Assembly (NCBI GenBank): GCA_963676655.2
Contig: CAXXKX010000004.1
Span: 930,001 to 994,000, forward strand
Reading direction: 5' to 3'
Source of the DNA: G963676655 sp963676655
GTDB lineage: Bacteria; Verrucomicrobiota; Lentisphaeria; Victivallales; Victivallaceae
DNA: 64,000 nt
Positions within the stretch are counted from its first letter, which is position 1; each line of letters opens with the position of its first letter. The notes below the pieces were generated by a model. That model had not been told where the DNA came from. It was given only the letters and a program-made list of their open reading frames with translations, and ran no database searches. The position numbers and the translations under genes were made by a program. Below, piece after piece: positions 45,645 through 54,030 of this stretch.

Positions 45645-47045
45645 ATGGATATCAAAAAACTATTGGCATTATGCGGCTTGACGTTAGTGCTGTTCTTTAC
45701 CGGTTGCCGGGCATATCATGGTTATCATTATGATGAAAAAGTTATGAAAGAAACTATGAAGTTCAAAGAACTCAGAAATGTTGACGCTCCGGTGGTTCTG
45801 TGTTTCCAGAGCAACAGTAAACTATTTATTGAAGTTTATCAGCGCAAAGAATTATCATATTCGGAAACTAAGGAGTTGGAACGGCAGATCGTCTATAAGT
45901 ACTCCCGTTGTGCTTCCTGGCAATCGAAATATATTTTCTGGTGTATTCCGGTTGTGGGACAAATCGGATATTTTGTACAAAACGGAGTGACACCTTTTAC
46001 TAATAACTGGAAACTTGATAAAAACGGGCCGGGAATTCTTTACCTGATTGCTTATACTCCACCGGTATATCTGTTAAACGGGTTGTTTATGTCGCATCCC
46101 AAAGACGCTATAAATTCAGGATGTATTAGATCTGTTCGGTATGAACGAGGAACCAAGTTCGATAAAAAAATTGAAAAAGAATTTAGGCGAACATGCATTG
46201 ACAAAGGCGATGCTGCTGATGTGATTGTAATGTATAGAGGTGAAGCTTTTGCCAGGGGGAAGGTGTCTCCGGATAAAATCGCGGTTATTGATTTAAAACC
46301 GCTGGGTGGCAAAGTTACTCCGGAAAAAGATGTAACAGTCGCCTTGAAAATCGGGGGCCAAACCGTAAACTATGTTGTCAGTACAAGCTTGCTTCTGGGG
46401 AGCGATACTGTATTTAAATGGCGCTCCGTTCAAAACGCTGGTTATTCATCTGAAAAACGTCTTGCCATATTAAAAGACCTTTATGCCGGAAAGCTGATTT
46501 CCGATAAGGTGTATAAGGACATGCGGGCGGGAATAAAAAAAGAGGCAAGTAATAATTCAGCAATGCCATCGTTGGATAAAATAAAACTGGAATTGATTAT
46601 CAGTAATAAGATTAGGCATCTGGAATTTCTCAACCGTAAAGCATTGTTGACTTCTGAGATCAATGAGAAAGATAGTTTGATGTGTATCAACAAGGCTTTG
46701 TGTATCCTGGCTTATTTGAGATTTTTAAACGTTCCGGAAAGCAAGGTTCTTTGCAGAAAATATTCTGACTCTCTTGGAAAATTGAAGGTAAAAATCATCA
46801 AGAAAATGAAAGAACCACAAAATGAAATGACCGTATGTCATTTGTGTCGAGGAACAGGTGTTATTAGTGGAGTGAGATGTCCCGACTGTAGAGGTTCCGG
46901 GCTGAAAAAAAATATAAAACAACAATTCCACTACATGACGAAATGTTCAACCTGTAATGGGAAAGGATATTTTTACGATATCAGAGACCGGCGGGGAAAT
47001 GCGGCTGTTTGTCCTGATTGTTGTGGCATTGGCACGAGTCTTTAA
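45645..47045 (+). CDS. Lipoprotein with C-terminal DnaJ-type zinc fingers
   Basis: 466 residues from the ATG at 45645, which gives a normal signal (LLALCGLTLVLFFTGC); an ATG at 45624 would add seven polar residues. The mature protein has an unrecognised domain (about 30-290), a helical stretch and four CxxC motifs at the very end: CHLCRGTG, CPDCRGSG, CSTCNGKG, CPDCCGIG. This is the DnaJ central zinc-finger pattern without a J domain, as in the protein at 6142-6885. If the lipobox is used and there is no further membrane helix, the fingers would be outside the cytoplasm, an odd place for them. Confidence 0.72.
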   Translation: MDIKKLLALCGLTLVLFFTGCRAYHGYHYDEKVMKETMKFKELRNVDAPVVLCFQSNSKLFIEVYQRKELSYSETKELERQIVYKYSRCASWQSKYIFWCIPVVGQIGYFVQNGVTPFTNNWKLDKNGPGILYLIAYTPPVYLLNGLFMSHPKDAINSGCIRSVRYERGTKFDKKIEKEFRRTCIDKGDAADVIVMYRGEAFARGKVSPDKIAVIDLKPLGGKVTPEKDVTVALKIGGQTVNYVVSTSLLLGSDTVFKWRSVQNAGYSSEKRLAILKDLYAGKLISDKVYKDMRAGIKKEASNNSAMPSLDKIKLELIISNKIRHLEFLNRKALLTSEINEKDSLMCINKALCILAYLRFLNVPESKVLCRKYSDSLGKLKVKIIKKMKEPQNEMTVCHLCRGTGVISGVRCPDCRGSGLKKNIKQQFHYMTKCSTCNGKGYFYDIRDRRGNAAVCPDCCGIGTSL

Positions 47046-47159
47046 TTCGGTGATTAATGAAATTTAACTGAACTCTGGCCTTGTTCATTGTGTTAAAGTC
47101 TTACCGTTACTGTTTTCTTATTAAAATGCAGTGTTATTATTCCTCAAAATAATCTTTTC

Positions 47160-47190
47160 CGCGTGAGAAAGGCTGCTTTTCGGCGAATGA
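47160..47190 (+). promoter_or_regulatory. Bipartite promoter-like element (copy 9)
   Basis: GCGTGAGA, 16 bases, then GAATGA, 113-125 bases before the small helical protein gene. It would drive the papain-like and ESCRT-like genes up to 53.9 kb. Confidence 0.65.
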
Positions 47191-47302
47191 TGATTAAGTT
47201 GTTAATTGTTTCATGCTTGTTTCAGGCTAAAAACTTATTAAAAAACTTGTAAATAAATGATATGCGGTTAATTTGAGAATATGGTTGAGAACGCAAATTG
47301 AA

Positions 47303-47611
47303 ATGGCGGGTAACATGAATAAGGAAAAGAACTTACAGGAGTTAAATATTCTGTCCGATGCGCAGTTGCGGAAATTGCGGGAATACTGGATTGAATCGGC
47401 GGAGCAGTTTGTTGCCGCAATCAATACCCCTGAAGGCAAAAACGGAATTAAAACCCTGCTCGAAGTTGATCAGGATCAGCTTGGCGAAATAATTGACCAG
47501 GTTATGCAAGTTTTTCCGGCTGAGGATGCTGACAGGATGCGGAAGCCGGTGCCTGAACATAAACTGGGTTTGCTGCTTGATAAGAATAATGATGAAAAGG
47601 AAAATAAATGA
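47303..47611 (+). CDS. Small helical protein, module shared with next gene
   Basis: About 102 residues. ATG codons at 47303 and 47315 are both possible and neither has a strong ribosome site; a TTG at 47273 is unlikely. The protein is a set of helices, with LSDAQLRKLREYWIESAEQFVAAI similar to the start of the next protein (LPSEKQSDLTSLWVESVEEFAAL). The stop overlaps the next start (ATGA), so the two are translationally coupled and may bind each other. Family unknown. Confidence 0.65.
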   Translation: MAGNMNKEKNLQELNILSDAQLRKLREYWIESAEQFVAAINTPEGKNGIKTLLEVDQDQLGEIIDQVMQVFPAEDADRMRKPVPEHKLGLLLDKNNDEKENK

Positions 47612-50022
47612 TTTGTGCCGGACATAAACCGATTAATGCGTTGAGTTCTCTGCCGTCTGAGAAACAGTCGGACCTTACATCGTTATGGGTTGAGAGCGTC
47701 GAGGAGTTTGCCGCGCTGGCGGCCACGGTTGAGGAAGCCAGTGTGGCCGTGGATAATATTCCTGAATTTCTTGACTTGCTGGAATCTGTCCGGAAAAATA
47801 ATGACGATTTGTTTGCGAGTCGGTTTAAGGATTATAGCGGTTTATGTCATCCCGGCGGTTCACTGGGATGCGCGGTCCCCCCTGAAGTTATGGCCGGGTT
47901 TAAACAGCACGGCAGTTTATCGACGGATTACAGCAAATACGCCTTCACCGCGACAAAAGCTTCTTTGCCGGGGCGGGCGGATTTGTCAAAACGGTTATTT
48001 CCGGTGCGCAACCAGGGCGGCCGCGGCACTTGTGTGGCGTTCGCTTCAACCGCGTTGCGTGAATTCCTGATCGAATGTGAAGCCGGGTTGAGTGAACAAT
48101 TCCTTTACTGGGCCTGTAAAGAACTCGATGGTATGCCGGAAGAGTCCGGCACTTATGTCCGGACCGCGATGGCGGCGTTGAACGGCATGGGAATATGCCG
48201 GACTGAAACCTGGCGTTATAATCCAAACGAAATCCCCGGTAACGAGGGGCAGGGACCGCCGCCGTCCGGCAGCGAAAAAGAAGCTCTGAACTACATTATG
48301 CCTTATACCCGTTCGGTTGCCCCCAATTGTGTTGAACATTACAAGCAGATATTGACGGAGGCCGACGGTATTCCGGCAATGCCGGTGGTTGTCGGGGTGT
48401 TGGTTTTCAACTCGTGGTTGATTTCCCCGGCGGCAAACCAGACCGGCAAGATAACCATGCCGTTGCCGGGAGAAATGCCGGTTGGCGGGCATGCCATGCT
48501 GGTTGTCGGTTACAATGATGACGCGACCGTTCCCGGCGGCGGATATTTTATCGTTCGCAACAGTTGGGGCGAGGGTTGGGCCGTCGATTCGCCGGAAACT
48601 TCCGGTCATGCCATGATGCCGTATGCCTATATTGAAAAATATTGTATGGAGGCCTTTTCCGGTCAGACGGCCCGCATGGCGCCGGAAGACAAAACAGCTG
48701 AACCGGCAGAGCGTGAAGCCGCAAAGATGTCGGAGCGCAATTCGTTTGAAGATAAATATGTCCGCAAACTGGAACAGGATACGCGGGATATTCATGGTCG
48801 GCTTTTAAAATGCGGGATGAAAGTTCTGAGTGCGCCGGATGAGCCCGGACAGATACTTGAGGATACTCCGGCCAACCGCGCCCGTTTTGAAAAGGACGGG
48901 TTTGCCTGCGGCCCGGATGCGGTCGGCAGAAAATGGTTTCCGCCGGTACAGGAACTTCCGGCAGATTTCACTGGTTCTCTGAATAAAGCAAAAGCCGCTT
49001 GTGGAGAATTTATGCATGCGCTGAACTATAATCTGAAGGAGAGCAAAGGACAGCCGTTGCCTGATATTAATTTACCCGGCTGGTATCGTTTGCTGGCATG
49101 GATGCCTAAAGTTAGTCATGTTTCAATCGCGGCTGATTTGACCGGAGAACTGTTGGAAAAGTTAATTGCTGACAGCCGGATTCCCGAACATGTTGAAATG
49201 CCAGATTTGTGGCGTACTGAACTGGCCGGAGTCAATTCATTGAAAGTCTTTTCCGTGCGCGGTATCGGGGTTGAATTCCAGGTGGTTACCGGCTTTGTCA
49301 CTCCGGTTCGCTTTTCCTGCGGAAATCCCGCGATAGTTCAGGCCAGTCAGGCGACCGCTAATATCATCAAAGACATTTATGACCAGTGGAGCGGGAAAAG
49401 CGGCGGAGCGGTTACTTATACCTTTTATTCGCTGGCTTCATATTCGGGCTGGAGTGACGAAGTGACCGGATATGTCGGCGGAGACTGCTGGAAAATGCTC
49501 TCGTCGCCGTCTGACAACGGCTGGCTGAATCTGGCACCGCGCACCTTTGAGCCGGGATATTACACCCGCAATTTCCTGTTCCGCCTTTATCCGGAGACTT
49601 CCAGTCAGCGGGTGGAGCGGATCAGGAGGATTATCGAGGAACACCGGGAAAACGGCGAGGACGGCAATCTGCATCTGGATAAGGTGTCGCGTCTGACCGG
49701 AATCTCTCATGAATTGACCAAACTGACTTTTGACCGGATGCAGAACAGTGATGATTTTCACTGTTATAAGACTCCGAGCGGTAAAATCGCCATCACCAAA
49801 CAAGATGGAAAAACTAAGAGCGGCAAGATCAATCTTTCCCCCGAACCGGGAGTCGTTAAAAGCCATGTTCTGGGTTTTTTAGCGACGTTTATCGCGGTTG
49901 CGGCCTGGCAAATCGGCGGATACTTCTCAAAAGGAAACATTTGGGTTGGACTTTTACTGCTTCCAGTGTTAATTTACGTTGCTCAATGTTTAGAGACGAT
50001 AATCAAGCGTTCAATGAAATAA
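47608..50022 (+). CDS. Papain-like (C1A) cysteine protease with C-terminal membrane anchor
   Basis: 804 residues. After a helical N-terminal module (about 1-60), the protease domain spans about 125-345. The catalytic triad is intact: Cys142 in QGGRGTCVAFAS, His295 in VGGHAMLVVGYND and Asn318 in VRNSWGEGW. The middle and C-terminal parts (about 360-740) are not recognised. Two membrane helices end the protein (about 755-795, VLGFLATFIAVAAWQIGGYF and IWVGLLLLPVLIYVAQCL). There is no signal peptide, so the protease should face the cytoplasm on the inner membrane. It lies directly before the ESCRT-III-like gene at 50042, and proteolytic control of that module is a possible role. Confidence 0.85.
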   Translation: MICAGHKPINALSSLPSEKQSDLTSLWVESVEEFAALAATVEEASVAVDNIPEFLDLLESVRKNNDDLFASRFKDYSGLCHPGGSLGCAVPPEVMAGFKQHGSLSTDYSKYAFTATKASLPGRADLSKRLFPVRNQGGRGTCVAFASTALREFLIECEAGLSEQFLYWACKELDGMPEESGTYVRTAMAALNGMGICRTETWRYNPNEIPGNEGQGPPPSGSEKEALNYIMPYTRSVAPNCVEHYKQILTEADGIPAMPVVVGVLVFNSWLISPAANQTGKITMPLPGEMPVGGHAMLVVGYNDDATVPGGGYFIVRNSWGEGWAVDSPETSGHAMMPYAYIEKYCMEAFSGQTARMAPEDKTAEPAEREAAKMSERNSFEDKYVRKLEQDTRDIHGRLLKCGMKVLSAPDEPGQILEDTPANRARFEKDGFACGPDAVGRKWFPPVQELPADFTGSLNKAKAACGEFMHALNYNLKESKGQPLPDINLPGWYRLLAWMPKVSHVSIAADLTGELLEKLIADSRIPEHVEMPDLWRTELAGVNSLKVFSVRGIGVEFQVVTGFVTPVRFSCGNPAIVQASQATANIIKDIYDQWSGKSGGAVTYTFYSLASYSGWSDEVTGYVGGDCWKMLSSPSDNGWLNLAPRTFEPGYYTRNFLFRLYPETSSQRVERIRRIIEEHRENGEDGNLHLDKVSRLTGISHELTKLTFDRMQNSDDFHCYKTPSGKIAITKQDGKTKSGKINLSPEPGVVKSHVLGFLATFIAVAAWQIGGYFSKGNIWVGLLLLPVLIYVAQCLETIIKRSMK

Positions 50023-50041
50023 TTTATTCAGGAGGATAAAA

Positions 50042-50635
50042 ATGGCTCTTAATGACTTGCTTGCCAAATTGGCCGAGTTGCTCGGACTGAAAGAATCCGA
50101 AATGCAGAAACTTGAAAAGATTGAAACCAGACTGCGGACCTCCAAGGCGGATAATGTTGATCGTCTGGAGGACGTCAAACAGCAGATCAAGAATCTGCAG
50201 CGGCAAATCCTGAAAAAGAAAGAGGAACTCGAGGCGTCCAAAGGCGACGTCAAGCGCCTGGTGACCGGGGAAATCGGCCGGTTGCTGAATGAACTTGACC
50301 GTTTGCAGAACCGGGACAAGATTATTGGTCGGAATATCGATAAAATATCCGTGGCGATCAGTAAGATTGCCGAACTTAAAGACGCTAAGGCTCACGGGGC
50401 GGACGAAGACATCTTTGATGACCTTGCTCTGGAGCTTGACGATGTTTTCGCCGAACTCAAATCCGCCGATATCGCGGCCAAGCAACTGGATAAGGTCCAG
50501 TACGATGCTCCGGAGGAACAGACTGTTGACATTGACGCCCGCCTGAGCAAGCTCGACGCGGAACTCAATGATGATGAAGAAATGTCAGAAGATATGTCCA
50601 AACGCTTAAAGGAACTTGCAACTGAAGACGATTGA
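50042..50635 (+). CDS. Helical protein, divergent ESCRT-III-like
   Basis: 197 residues, almost entirely helix. It starts MALNDLLAKLAELLGL (amphipathic), followed by a long basic hairpin (residues 20-110) and an acidic second half (115-180), the charge layout of ESCRT-III/PspA proteins. The last residues (185-193) read MSKRLKELA, close to the MIM1 motif (L-x-x-R-L-x-x-L-K/R) by which ESCRT-III tails bind MIT domains. The AAA ATPase at 54660 starts with a MIT-like bundle. Sequence match to Snf7 is weak here, better in the two proteins at 53253 and 54031. A generic coiled coil remains possible. Strong AGGAGG before the ATG. Confidence 0.55.
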   Translation: MALNDLLAKLAELLGLKESEMQKLEKIETRLRTSKADNVDRLEDVKQQIKNLQRQILKKKEELEASKGDVKRLVTGEIGRLLNELDRLQNRDKIIGRNIDKISVAISKIAELKDAKAHGADEDIFDDLALELDDVFAELKSADIAAKQLDKVQYDAPEEQTVDIDARLSKLDAELNDDEEMSEDMSKRLKELATEDD

Positions 50636-50670
50636 GCCCCCTGCGGGACAGAGGAGAGGGATTTCCCTGA

Positions 50671-53253
50671 ATGTCTGATTACAACAAATCCATTGGCGAG
50701 ATGCCGACTGAAATGGTCGTGGAAACTGCCGGCGCACCTGAATTGCTGCCGGGAGCGGAAATTGGCGGTTGCCGGGTAATCAAACTGCTTGGGCATGGCG
50801 GTATGGGACAGGTTTATCTGGTGGAAAACATCCAGATGCATAAAAAATACGCCCTGAAAATCCTGTCTGCTAAACTTGCTGCCGATCCCTCTTTTATCGA
50901 CCGTTTCCGGATTGAAGCCAGGGTCATGGCCGATCTCAATCACCCGAATATCGTACATGTTAATCATATCGGAGAGGATAAGGGCAGTTATTATATCCTG
51001 ATGGACTATATTGCAGGTACTGATGGAGAACCGGAAACTTTGGAAGACCGTTTAAAGCGATGCGGTAAATTATCGGAAAATGAGAGTTCAGAGTTGTTGC
51101 ATCAGCTCTGTGATGCCTTGGATTATGCTCATAATTTTCGGGACGGCGGAGTTATTCACCGTGATCTTAAGCCTTCTAATATCCTGATAAATTCAGATGG
51201 AAATCCGGTCATCGCCGACTTTGGTCTGGTAAAAATTGCCGGAACCGAATACTTGAAAAGCATGATCGAACACTCGATGCGTCTGACTATGGGGGGCGGA
51301 TTGCGCTATTCGCCGGATATTTCAATCGGAGAAATGAAGACTATAGCCCATGGCGACAGCAACTCGTCAACAGCTGCCGGCACTGCCGGGGCGTTGATAG
51401 GTACCTACGAATACATGGCCCCTGAACAGCAGGAAGGGCAGGAGGCCACGATCCAAAGCGATATCTACTCATTAGGCATGATTCTATACTACTGCCTCAC
51501 CGGCAGAAAACCCAAAGGCCGCTGGAAGTTGCCATCGCAGCTGGGCTTGGATAATAAGTGGGATGGCATTGTCGAGAAAGCTCTTGAGCCGGAATTGCAG
51601 GATCGGTTTCTGTACGTTATTGATCTAAAACATCAACTTCAACCATCTTCTGCAAGACCTCCACGACGATTAAATAATAATAAAGTCGAAGAAGCCAAGT
51701 CTGAATCAAAATGGTGGTACGATAATGGATCAGGGGATGAAATTGAAGTAACTGAATCGAAGCTTAATAAATTGATACTTGATGGAAAAATCGCCCCAGA
51801 GACCGAAGTCTGGCGTGAAGGAGCGGATGAATGGATTTCAGCGAAGGACAGTGTTGAATTGTGTGAGATATTTATTAATAAAAACAAAGCTGATACTAAA
51901 TTAATGGAATCGGAGACACTCAAAAGATTATGGTTAGAACGAGATAAAGGCAATTCAGATGCCATTTATGAACTAGGGATGCTGTATTTTGATGGTAAAA
52001 CCGTTGAGCAAGATTATTCAAAAGCGTTTGAACTATTTCTTCAGTCTGCAGAAATGAAGCATGAAAAAGCACAGTTCATGGTTGGAAAGTGTTACATGAG
52101 AGGGGTAGGTATCTCTGAAAATAGTGTGAAGGGAGTAAAATGGTTTAAAATGTCTGCTGATCAGGGGAACTCATACGCACAAAATGTATTGGGTGAGTGT
52201 TATTTGAATGGTAATGGAGTTAGAAAAAATAGGCCAAAGGCCTCAGGTTGGTTTATCAAAGCAGTAAAACAAGGAGATATCCGTGCAAAATTCAACCTTG
52301 GAATCTGTTATTATAATGGCTTTGGGGTAACTAAAAATAGAAAAGAAGCCTTAAATTATTATATTGAAGCAGCTAAAGAAGGACTACCTGACGCTCAATT
52401 TGCACTTGCAGAGTGCTATGAACATGGTAGTGGATGCAACAAAGACAAACCAGAGGCTTTTATTTGGTATAGTAAAGCGGCAGAGCAAGATTTTCCTGAT
52501 GCTATTTTTAAACTTGGCTTATGTTATTATTATGGTCGTGGGGTACGAAAAAATAGAAAAGAGGCTTTAGTCCTTTTTACTGAAACAGCTAATTTGGGAA
52601 TGCCCCAAGCACAATATTTTTTAGGAATGTGTTATTATCATGGACATGGAGTAAAACGAGATTTAAAAATAGCAATAAAAAATCTAAAAGAAGCATCTAA
52701 ACAGGATTATGCGAAGGCACAATATTTTTTAGGAGAATGCTATTATTATGGTTTTGGTGTTACATCCAATCAACAGACAGCGAAATCCTATTATGAAAAA
52801 GCCTTTGCTAACGGATCAGGAAGAGCATGGGATCGTTTGAGAGAGTTATCTCCACAACCTCAATATACGTATACACCTCAAAGACAAACGAAATCGAAAT
52901 CTAGTTTCTGTTTTCTGACTACTGCTGTATGCGAAACATTGAATCGTTGCGACGATTGTTATGAGTTAAATTTATTGCGATATTTTCGAGACAATTACAT
53001 GTGTAAAAATACCGAGTTGAATAAAGAAGTTGAAGAGTATTATATGATTGCACCAGTAATTGTCGATGTAGTAAATGCTCGTGCTGATGCAAAAAAAATA
53101 TGGAGTGACTTAGCCAAACGATATATTATGCCATGCATAAGGTTGATTGAAGCGGGTAAAAATATCGAAACATATTCTTTATATAAAAAAATGTTTTTGG
53201 AATTGAAAGAAAAATATATTGATAAAAAAACAACTAACAAGGAGACGGTATAA
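50671..53253 (+). CDS. Ser/Thr protein kinase with GYF_2 domain, SEL1 repeats and CFI-box end
   Basis: 860 residues. The kinase covers about 30-305 (GHGGMGQVYLV, ALKIL, HRDLKPSN, DFGLVK, YMAPEQ). KSIGEMPT is at residues 6-13 and ISIGEMKT in the activation segment. Next comes a GYF_2-like domain (about 348-400, KWWYDNGSG...LDGKIAPETEVWREGADEW). Nine or so SEL1/TPR-like repeats follow (about 425-725, e.g. AQYFLGECYYYGFGVTSNQ). The end (about 745-855) fits the CFI-box domain (CFLTTAVCETL...LRYFRDNY). There is no membrane helix. The DNA changes from balanced to AT-rich at about 51.6 kb, right after the kinase, suggesting a fusion of parts with different history. The stop overlaps the next gene. 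Confidence 0.9.
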   Translation: MSDYNKSIGEMPTEMVVETAGAPELLPGAEIGGCRVIKLLGHGGMGQVYLVENIQMHKKYALKILSAKLAADPSFIDRFRIEARVMADLNHPNIVHVNHIGEDKGSYYILMDYIAGTDGEPETLEDRLKRCGKLSENESSELLHQLCDALDYAHNFRDGGVIHRDLKPSNILINSDGNPVIADFGLVKIAGTEYLKSMIEHSMRLTMGGGLRYSPDISIGEMKTIAHGDSNSSTAAGTAGALIGTYEYMAPEQQEGQEATIQSDIYSLGMILYYCLTGRKPKGRWKLPSQLGLDNKWDGIVEKALEPELQDRFLYVIDLKHQLQPSSARPPRRLNNNKVEEAKSESKWWYDNGSGDEIEVTESKLNKLILDGKIAPETEVWREGADEWISAKDSVELCEIFINKNKADTKLMESETLKRLWLERDKGNSDAIYELGMLYFDGKTVEQDYSKAFELFLQSAEMKHEKAQFMVGKCYMRGVGISENSVKGVKWFKMSADQGNSYAQNVLGECYLNGNGVRKNRPKASGWFIKAVKQGDIRAKFNLGICYYNGFGVTKNRKEALNYYIEAAKEGLPDAQFALAECYEHGSGCNKDKPEAFIWYSKAAEQDFPDAIFKLGLCYYYGRGVRKNRKEALVLFTETANLGMPQAQYFLGMCYYHGHGVKRDLKIAIKNLKEASKQDYAKAQYFLGECYYYGFGVTSNQQTAKSYYEKAFANGSGRAWDRLRELSPQPQYTYTPQRQTKSKSSFCFLTTAVCETLNRCDDCYELNLLRYFRDNYMCKNTELNKEVEEYYMIAPVIVDVVNARADAKKIWSDLAKRYIMPCIRLIEAGKNIETYSLYKKMFLELKEKYIDKKTTNKETV

Positions 53254-53915
53254 TGGCTATTGGTGATCTGTTTAAATCGAAGTCGGAACGGGAAAAAGAG
53301 GAACGCAAAAAACGGCGGAAGGCGTTTCGGGAAGCGGAAAACGCGGTGGATGCGGTCAAGGACCGGATCAAGGGACTGAAAGCCGAACGCGACAAATCCT
53401 GGGCCGAGGCCAGACAATATCTTAAAGACGGTCAGAAAGGTGCCGCTCAGCGCTGCCTGAAAAGCGTTCGCGGTAACGAAGTGATGATGGAACAGCTGGA
53501 AAAGAAACGCTGGGTTTTCGATCAGTTGTTGACCAAACTGGAAATGGCTAAGACGGATAATGAATTCAGCAGTGCGCTGAGCGCGATCAATAAAGTGGTT
53601 GAGATTGACCCGGACGCTATCGCCGATGTATTGGACGATGTTCAGGACAAGTTGGGTGAGCAGATAGACGTCGACCGGATATGGGACAAGATGTACGGCA
53701 AGGAGATGGACGGGATCGATGGGCATGAAAGCGACGTTATTCCGTCAATCGATGATATGATGAAAGATCTTGAGGACGAAGTTGTCGCGGACGTTCGAGG
53801 CGGTAAACTGCCGGAGACGGAAACGTCGTCCGGCGGCGGCTCAAAATCAAAGATCAGCGAGGAGATTGGCGAAGGCCGGCGTAAATTGAAGGATCTGCTG
53901 GAAGGCGACAAGTAA
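53253..53915 (+). CDS. ESCRT-III (Snf7)-like protein
   Basis: 220 residues, helical. An N-terminal GDLFKSK is followed by a very basic helix (about 10-50), then EARQYLKDGQKGAAQRCLK (52-70), close to the Snf7/CHMP4 stretch EAR-x-x-L-x-x-G-x-K-x-x-A. Further on, MEQLEKKRWVFDQLLTKLEMAKTD (79-102) and IDPDAIADVLDDVQDKL (118-134) match the family's helix 2-3 and the I-D-x-D-K-V-D-x-x-M-D-x-I region. The second half is acidic, with IPSIDDMMKDLEDEV (163-177) and an end RRKLKDLL (209-216) that recalls MIM1. The comparison is from memory, without an alignment. It starts at the stop of the kinase gene. Next comes a paralogue and then a Vps4-like ATPase, which strongly supports the call. Confidence 0.68.
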   Translation: MAIGDLFKSKSEREKEERKKRRKAFREAENAVDAVKDRIKGLKAERDKSWAEARQYLKDGQKGAAQRCLKSVRGNEVMMEQLEKKRWVFDQLLTKLEMAKTDNEFSSALSAINKVVEIDPDAIADVLDDVQDKLGEQIDVDRIWDKMYGKEMDGIDGHESDVIPSIDDMMKDLEDEVVADVRGGKLPETETSSGGGSKSKISEEIGEGRRKLKDLLEGDK

Positions 53916-53958
53916 ACAGCTTGAAAGTTGAAGGTAATAAGTTGAAAGTAGTGTTTGA

Positions 53959-53989
53959 CGCGTGATATTAAGGTGTTGATAATGAACAT
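53959..53989 (+). promoter_or_regulatory. Bipartite promoter-like element (copy 10)
   Basis: GCGTGATA, 16 bases, then GAACAT, 42 bases before the second ESCRT-III-like gene. The last base differs from the consensus but the spacing is exact. Confidence 0.6.
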
Positions 53990-54030
53990 TGCTTAAAGCT
54001 TGAAATTTTTAACTGATATGGAGCATAAAG

